Positions 56,690-64,000 of a stretch of DNA of 64,000 nt are shown piece after piece. Position numbers and translations under genes: made by a program. The notes beneath the pieces are model-generated. The model did no database searches. It was not told the DNA's origin and saw only the letters and a program-made list of their open reading frames with translations. Source of the stretch: Aphidius gifuensis (Eukaryota > Arthropoda > Insecta > Hymenoptera > Braconidae); contig NC_057790.1 in assembly GCF_014905175.1 (NCBI RefSeq), positions 13,542,469-13,606,468 of the forward strand, in the 5' to 3' direction. How positions within the stretch are numbered: position 1 is the first letter of the stretch; every line of letters begins with the position of its first letter.

Positions 56690-59330
56690 ATTCAGGGGGA
56701 AGTTCCAAAACCGTACATTTCTTCAGAGAGAAGACTGAGAGGTCCCACGCCGATAGTTTTATAATTCACTAGTTTTTGCGCCATCTTACGTGTCTTGTTC
56801 AATTGGTACTACGTAGCCAAATGTATATGGTAAAGTCACAGTAAAATGGTAATGCAGAGTCTTTAATTTCAATTTTTTCTTTTATTAAATTTTATTTGGC
56901 ATAACTCTTTTATGAATTTTAAAAATAAAAATATTAATTTCTTGAGAGAAAATTTTCATATTGATTTTGATATTAGTCCATGGATTTCATATTATTATCA
57001 AGGGCACTAAAAATAAAATAAAATTGTATTATTGAATTATTTATATTAATTTTTAATAATTTTTAAGCCATATGTGTTCTATTGGATTTTAAACATTAAA
57101 TATGTTTGTAAATGTGTATATGAAAAATCCAGCAATGTTTATCCTGATGTATTTTTTACAGTGGACTTAGTTTCATAAATGTATTTGAGGCTCTAAGTAT
57201 ATAATAAGTCATCTACAAAGAGAAGCAGTCAATGTCACGGTTCAAGTTCAAACCCCATCATTATCATCATTATCGAATTTAAATAAAAAATATATCTTAT
57301 AATTTTAAATAACTTAAAATTTTAAAATCAATATGACAAATAAAGTAAAAAGTGTGTGGATGATAATAAAAGGTAATAAATTACAAAGTCAATATGAAAA
57401 ATTTTTAAATAATTGATAAAACGCGTATCGAAAAATCGTAATTAGCTCATATCATCGACAACTTGAACGGATATGGTAAATAACAAGAAAAGATAAAATG
57501 AAAAGAAATGAAATTTTGTATTTTTATTCTACTTGAGATGAAATGATTGGTAACCTTGTATCAAAAAAAAAAAAAAAAAACTATTTAAAAACAAATATTT
57601 GTTATTGAAAAACTAAAATATTGTAGATGTAAAATTCTATAAAGTTATACTTTTTATTTCACTTTATTTATTTATCCTCATGCGTTGGTAAAAAATAGAT
57701 GGAATATTATTATTATTGAATTAACAAAAAAACTAGTGTTTTGTAATTTATTTACACAAAAAAAATTGAAATGAATAGTTAATTAGATACTCATGACATA
57801 AAAATCAACGCACTCGAATTGCAGTATCAAGGTACTGGCTCATCGTTTTATTCCAATTGAATAGTGATCAACTGATATTAATAATACGTGAAGGTAATGC
57901 ATTCTGTCCAATGAAATTAATGACAAAGCTAAAAATCAAAGAAATTTAAAAAATACATTAAGTGATATTAAAAAAAGATTATGTGGACAATTAAAATTTG
58001 ATTAACGTATCTATAAAAAATAAATTACTCAAGCATAAAAAATAAAAAACGTTGAAGTCTCAATCTTCAAGATCCAATTGCATGTGGATTTTTTAAAATG
58101 TTTTCAATGATGACCAATATATTTTCAAAGAAAAACAAAGTTCCCAAAGAGATAAAATTGAGAAACTTCGATGGAATATCTCAGGGTCAAGGCGTGCAAA
58201 TTGGTTTTCCGGCTTGAAGGCTCTTAAAAACATTTTCAAACTATCTTATCTTTTTTTTTCATATATTTTGTATACTGTGGTTGTGAACACCCTGCTGTTT
58301 GAACACAGTTACTGTTTTTTTTTTTTTTTTTTTCTATTGAAAAATTATTCTGTCAACAAATAAAACTATAAGATGTTGCAGATACAGATGACTTTTAGTT
58401 CCTTTTCTAACGGCTTTTTCGAGGTCATTTTTATGAATAAACTCTTCTGCCAATGTCTCAATTATTTTTTCTTTAATTTTTCAACATAAGATATCGGGTT
58501 GTTGGACAGTCAAGATCTCTTGGTATTAATTTGTAAACCGATCTAGTAAATATATATTTTTTTTCAAGTCGTTAACGTGTAATTGTTTTTTTTTTTTTGA
58601 TAAAATGGTTTTCATTTTTTTAAAAAAGTAAAAAAATTGATGGCATATTTTGACCATATCGTATTGTCATAGTGGTATATTTCTATTTTCCATGGTTTTA
58701 CATTGTGGTGGAAATTGTGTTAGCCAAACCACCAGCTAAATCACTGATACATCAAACAATATATCATATTATTATTTAGATAACATCAAATTAATAAATA
58801 AATTACATAATGAAAAATTATTTGAATTAGCAAATGTTTATGCAATCTGTGAAAGCTCGATATTTTTATTATTTCCTTTTTCATCTAACACAACAATATA
58901 ACAGTGTCTCAGCAAGTTGATAAAAGTTATAGATTATTTTATCGTTAAATGATTGTTTATGGTGTGTGAAAAAATTTAATCACTTAATTAATTATTAACA
59001 TATTTATTTGTTAATAACAATTGGCATATATATCAACTTAAAAAAGAAAAAAATATTTCAAATGTTTTTAATAATTTAAAAATCAATTTTTATTACGAAC
59101 ACTAATTTTGAATACCAATAAAAAATAATCGGAATAATTTTTTAACTAATGAAATAAAAATCATACTGACATATTTATTTTGTTGAAGTCGTGGAACGTT
59201 TTTTTGTTTTTTTTATTAGTTTGTTTTTGTTGATTGGTAAAAACAAAAACACATCGTTATCTTAAGTGTTGGCTTTGCCGTTGTTATTCAGGCAGCTTTA
59301 TATATGGTGTCATTTTCGATTTAAAACATA
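56690..59330. other. No gene recognised
   Basis: Uniformly A+T-rich with poly-T/poly-A runs, no palindromic element, no ORF of substance on either strand. Could be intergenic or a long intron. Confidence 0.45.
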
Positions 59331-59414
59331 TTATATTAGTCAACAACAGAAAAGATTGTAAGTATAAATTAAAAATGAAAAATACATATACATAATAATT
59401 TTTATTGTGACTAG

Positions 59415-59566
59415 GTTCATTATGTCATCATACATACGAACAGATCGTCGTTGTAGTTATGCAAATTGTAAAAATGACTGTTTTTCTGGTGTATATCTTT
59501 TTGCTTTCCCCGGAGGTAAATCAGAGAAATCTATTGCAAAGAAAAAAAAGTGGATTGAAAATTGTG
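59415..59566 (+). CDS. First coding exon of a THAP-domain protein (partial)
   Basis: ATG at 59,422 opens MSSYIRTDRRCSYANCKNDC, then GVYLFAFPGG and KKKKWIENCG before a GTAAGT donor at 59,567. C-x4-C followed by F-x-FP and W is the beginning of the C2CH THAP zinc finger; the remaining C and H and the AVPTIF-type end would lie in the next exon, which I could not find. Upstream, a non-coding exon ends at GATT/GTAAGT (59,357), and a short intron ends in GACTAG (59,414), so transcription is likely. THAP domains bind DNA and occur in cellular regulators and in P-element transposases. Which one this is cannot be told from one exon. Confidence 0.65.
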
Positions 59567-59579
59567 GTAAGTGTTGAAT

Positions 59580-61370
59580 TAATTATTTACATTAACCAAT
59601 GATTTTGTGACACGATAATTAAAAAATAATAATTTTAACTATTACTTTGAAATTTTTTTTTTTTTTTATTAATTTTTATTAACTAAAATGCGCGCATATA
59701 TATATCATTTTGAGTATATATATATGTAATACATATACATAAAGTATGTGTATATATTTAAAAATTTTTTTGTTTTTAATTTTGCTTTAAAAATGTTAAA
59801 AATGGTTAAAAATTATTATTATTTATTAATTAAAATAAATTTTTTTTGTAATAAAATATAATTTACTGCAATACATTTCAACATTGCCTAGATCATTTTG
59901 AGAATCACGATTATAAATAATAATTTTATCAATGTTCACGTTAAAAATTTTTAGTTTATTTTATTCTGTATTTTAGTTATTATTATTTACTGCGGGGTGT
60001 CAAATTTGAGTCACCAAGAACAAGAAATAGAGAGACTACGATTGCTTTTTCTAAACACTTTCAGAAGAAAATAATAATAACTATAAAAAATAAAATAAAT
60101 TGACAATTTTTTATAATATTGGTTTTATTTAACATTTATCTATTAATTAATTCACTGATTAGTATATCATTAATCATAAATCATAATACATTCCAATATT
60201 GCCTACTATTGTCTAAATATATATGGTTGCAATCAATAATGGTTATTAATAATTCTGAGAATGACGATTATAAATGATAATTTTATAAATATTCAATTAT
60301 TAAGTGTGATTTTTTAAATTCACATTGTCAAAAACAGGGGCCAAGCATATGGCTTGAGTGGACCACGAAGAAGCATCTCAATTGTGAATGGTTTAAGGGA
60401 AATTCTGAAGCTTCTCCTCTTATTCGTTCGGTCAAACTTTGTTTTTTTGTCTTCCTCTTTTTCTGTCTCTGTCTTTACTGCACTTGAGTATGAAAATTTC
60501 AAGATAGTGTTGCTTGTACGAGCATATTCACATCAAATTATTTTGATAAATTACAAATAAATAACATACAAGTAACTTGTTGTATCGCAAGGGTTAATTT
60601 TTATTAACTCGAATTTCTTGTTTAATTTCTAGCCAGCCCTTGTGAAAATATATCTTCGCGATTCCTCTTGAATTTCTCTTGAATTACCTCTTCTCTCTAC
60701 CTTTGTTTATCTTATTTAAATACAAATACGTCAATATACATATGATGTACCATTTACCCGACTTGATTGTCAAATCAAATGATTCATTTTTTCAACTTCT
60801 TTCCAGTAAGCTAATTACACATGTATAACTAGTTATTATGGATAATCATTGTATTAAAATTTAATATTTTTTCATAACGTTAATAAATAATTTCATTACT
60901 CAAATTAAAAAAAAAAAAATTCAAAAGCGAATAATCTTTCAAGCAGTAAGTGGAAAACAAATATTTTTGAAAAATCCTCACGTATAAACCTTTTTTTTCG
61001 TTTTCATAATTATTCAAACATATCTCGTAACGCCAAATTTTATGTCCAGTTAGACAAAATTTTGTTGCGCTTCTGCCTCGAAAACTGGCTTTTGAGTGTG
61101 TCTGTGCATATACAGACAGACATTAACCTGCTAGCAAACAAGTATAGAACATTGCTACACTATATGCTTGTGTGTGTCACGTCTGTGTGCATCACTTGCC
61201 ACGAAAAAGCAAATAGAAAAAAATAAGTTTTCAAGTAGACAATGAATCAGCTATACGCTGTTTAAGAGAAAAAAAAATTGTTAAAAAATAAATTTCTCTG
61301 TCTGGCCTAATAAAAATTTAATATTTGCATAAACAAATGAAATTCTTTAAATAATCGAGTTTTTTTCTTT
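59580..61370. other. Presumed intron or intergenic DNA
   Basis: A+T-rich. A degenerate end of the CCCTGGTGAAAATATTTCTC family is at about 60,640-60,700. No further THAP exon recognised. Confidence 0.4.
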
Positions 61371-61379
61371 AATTTGTTT

Positions 61380-62460
61380 ATGTAAATATCTATTGTTAAT
61401 AAGGAAAGACACAAAAATTTATTTATTTTATAATAATCGGCACATTTTCTACAATATATTACGCGTTTTTTTTTCGCGAAATAACCACCCCTTTTCCCCT
61501 AAAAATAATTACGCGTCACGAAAAGAATAAAAAAAAAAATATTTTTGCCGGAGAAATCGCGAATAACTTTTTAAATAATCAACGGAAAAATAAAATAAGA
61601 ACGGGAAAATTTTCTTCGATAATAGTAGATTAATTTCGTCTTAGGGAATTTTCGCGAAAAAACCACCCCTTTCATCTTAAAATCAATTACGCGTCGCGAA
61701 AAGAATAGAAAAAAAATATTTTTGCCGGAGAAATCGCGAATAATTTTTCAAATAATCAACGGAAAAATAAAATAAGAACGGGAAAATTTTCTTTGATTAG
61801 AGTAGATTAATTTCGTCTTAGGGCATTTTCGCGAAAAAACCACCCCTTTCATCTTAAAAATAATTACGTGTCATGAGAAAATAGAAATGATAGTATTTTT
61901 ATTAGCATACGATAGTGCATGTAATCATTAACACGATGAAAAAAAAATTTTCAAAATTGATGCATTTTTGAATATTGGAGCTATTTGTTAAGTTTTTTTT
62001 TTTATTAACAATTCCTGTTTGTTGTTATTCCGGGCCGACAACGCGAGAAATAAGAAAATTGCCTGAAATCGAATTTAAAAGTTTATTTCACTAATGCTTT
62101 CATGGTGCGTGTAAATACAACAGCTGCGTGTGTGTGTGTGTGTGCGTCGAGTCGGGTACAGTCAGGTAGCGTCGGATCGAAATAAAACTATCTCTTTTTT
62201 TTATATATCTATCGCGGTTGCGCAGGAGAGTTTTGAGTGGGGGTTCATGAGGGGTAACGCGTTAATCAAAAAAATATAAAACTTTAAAAATTAATTACGC
62301 GAAAAGGGATGGTTAAAAAAAAAAAAACTTATGAAATCTACCTCCCCTAAAAAATTATTCTCTACAACTTTTACTTGAAACTTTTCATTCTAATTCTAAC
62401 AGGAATCGCGAAATTGATTATTTTAATTTTAATTAATTATTTTCACCCTTTCCCGGGAGG
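61380..62460. repeat. Diverged single arm of the 33,404-36,076 element
   Basis: Contains two to three ~170-bp subrepeats (AATTACGCGTCGCGAAAAGA, GCCGGAGAAATCGCGAATAA, AAAACCACCCCTTTCATCTT). Then ATTAGCATACGATAGTGCAT, TTCCGGGCCGACAACGCGAG and GTGCGTCGAGTCGGGTACAG follow, in the order of the right arm of the 33.4-kb element. No partner arm is present. Confidence 0.75.
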
Positions 62461-62949
62461 ATAGAAATTTTTAAATATTTTTAATTGAAATCGGAGGTCG
62501 AAATACCCCTAAAATAATTTTTTCGTCAAAATCGGGTAAAATTTTTTAAAATGCCCATTTAAAACAGAACTTGCCTGGATGAGGGAGAATCTTTAATGGG
62601 GGTCACCGTCTCCGCTTTGTCCTATCCTTCGTAGCTTGAGTTCTGGGAATTTTAAGCAACAATAAAATTTATTAGCAACAATTTATTTATTTGAATTGTT
62701 GTTAAATTTTTTTTTTATGAATAAATTATTAACAAATTGTAAATTATTATTATTATTATGATTATTATAAATAATAATAATATTATATTGTTAATAAAAA
62801 TGTTTGATAAACAATTGCATGGCGCCTTTAAAAATTATCATTTTTAAATAATTTTTTTTTATAAGAAAAAGCAGTAAGCAATCTAAAAAAGATTCACACG
62901 TTTTTTTTACCCTACTTTCTCTTTTTCTATTATTTTTATATACATACAT

Positions 62950-63150
62950 TCATTTTTATCGCGAAGAAATATTTCCGAACGTTTCTCCACCCAAGTCGAT
63001 TCGGAGAGAATTCGTAAAAAATTTCTTCGCGGTGAAATTATTCTTTTTGCATGTTTCTCCGCGTATTGTCATCGTGGAAAAATATTTCCGAACGTTTCTC
63101 CACCTCGAGAAATTCGGAGTGATCGCGGAGAAATATTTTCACCAGGGTGT
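62950..63150. repeat. Fragment of the CCCTGGTG / GGAGAAAT element
   Basis: TTTCCGAACGTTTCTCCACC twice, then ATCGCGGAGAAATATTTTCACCAGGG, the terminus seen at 44,965. The left end is missing. Confidence 0.65.
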
Positions 63151-64000
63151 ACTAAATAAAAAACCCCTAAATAGCGTACTATCTCGATGCTTACAATTCT
63201 TCTTAGAAAAGTGTCGAATAGAAGTTGTTGGAAAAGAAAACTAAAGGATAGGTTGTAGAAAATTTTTTATTTGTAAGGGTTAATGAGTAAATTGGATTTG
63301 AAATTTAGGAGTTATAGCGCGTAGTTGATTTATTGTTTGACGCGAATATATTTAAAAATTTATATTTAATTCAAAAATTAATAAGGTAAACGGGGGTGTA
63401 TGTGTCCCTGTGCGTGTATGTGTCCGTTTTGGTATAATTTCCCTTATTATAAAAAACACGAGATATACCGACACACGATTAATTTTTATATTGAAAATTA
63501 ACTTATTGCGCATTATTCAGGCAGGAATTTTACACTTTATCTTCATTTTTAATATTTTTACATTTAACCGCAATATCAGATAATACTCAAGACAACAAAT
63601 AAGATAATAATAAAAATGTAAGTACACGAATAATTTCTTTTGTTTTCAACAATAATTCAATATTATTAATTATTTATTAAATGCAAAAAAAAAATTATTT
63701 TATTTTCGTTAAATGTGCCAAATCAGTAGGACACGTACACCCACTTGATTTTTTAGTATGGTTTTTAGTATGTGTCCTCTAGTTCTAACCTCACTAAAAA
63801 ATTATTGTACATGTATTATAATAATTATTATAATTTTATTTTCACAGAAAAAAATTGATATAAAAAAAAATATTATAATTGTATAATGTTTTTTAATTTT
63901 TTTTTTTTGGAGTAATTATTGATTTTTTGGCAAATGTATCTAAAGAGAGGATGTAAACAAATAAATTAAGTAGTCATCTTATCATTAATTTGCCATAATT
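63151..64000. other. No gene recognised
   Basis: A+T-rich; a GTGTGTCCnTGTGCGTGTATGTGTCC patch near 63,400. No ORF or repeat end identified. Confidence 0.4.

Noticed and set aside
1..64000. CRISPR arrays, operons, bacterial promoters
   Set aside because: Eukaryotic intron-containing genes; the repeats are inverted or irregular, without CRISPR-like spacing.

Overview
This is a eukaryotic nuclear window, very A+T-rich, with GT-AG introns, mostly short, and a heavy load of short non-autonomous DNA transposons. Gene content (CABIN1, a secreted nucleoside hydrolase, a tandem pair of SMP-30/regucalcin genes, a THAP-domain first exon) and base composition fit an insect, most plausibly a hymenopteran such as a small parasitoid wasp. 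That placement is inference; no organism-specific marker is present.

Layout. 1-9,700 is a thicket of nested inverted-repeat elements. Several insertions can be dated relative to each other because target-site duplications (TSDs) and empty sites are visible. Two of these elements carry broken pieces of host genes: 5009-6247 (coiled-coil-like gene piece) and 6603-8357 (cytochrome b5 reductase plus a USP-type deubiquitinase). 9,765-21,735 (+) is a five-exon CABIN1 gene, with a 4.1 kb intron 3 full of repeats including a hAT-like insertion. 22,300-26,160 is an imperfect tandem array interrupted by an 8-bp-TSD palindrome, a solo LTR and another palindrome. 26,260-27,900 holds zinc-finger-like relics. 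29,638-30,964 (-) is a four-exon nucleoside hydrolase with a signal peptide.

31,000-49,900 is again mostly transposable-element DNA. It includes a hAT-like element, a 2.7 kb near-perfect inverted repeat (33,404-36,076), a 2.96 kb fold-back element with 8-bp TSD (43,465-46,419), repeated copies of a CATGGTAG-ended 630 bp element, and many palindromic AGCTAAGGAA arrays. 50,090-54,535 (-) holds two tandem SMP-30/regucalcin-like genes with identical exon lengths for exons 2-5. 54,540-59,340 is mostly gene-free apart from three palindromes. 59,415-59,566 (+) is the first coding exon of a THAP-domain gene whose later exons are not seen. 60,000-64,000 contains only degenerate repeats.

The protein-coding genes do not form a pathway. 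CABIN1 acts in the nucleus (HIRA histone H3.3 chaperone complex), while the hydrolase and at least one SMP-30 protein look secreted. The most notable theme is the number of independent inverted-repeat families, at least six with verifiable TSDs (3 bp TTA/TAA, 8 bp, TA), and the capture of host gene fragments by two of them. No autonomous transposase is visible in the window.
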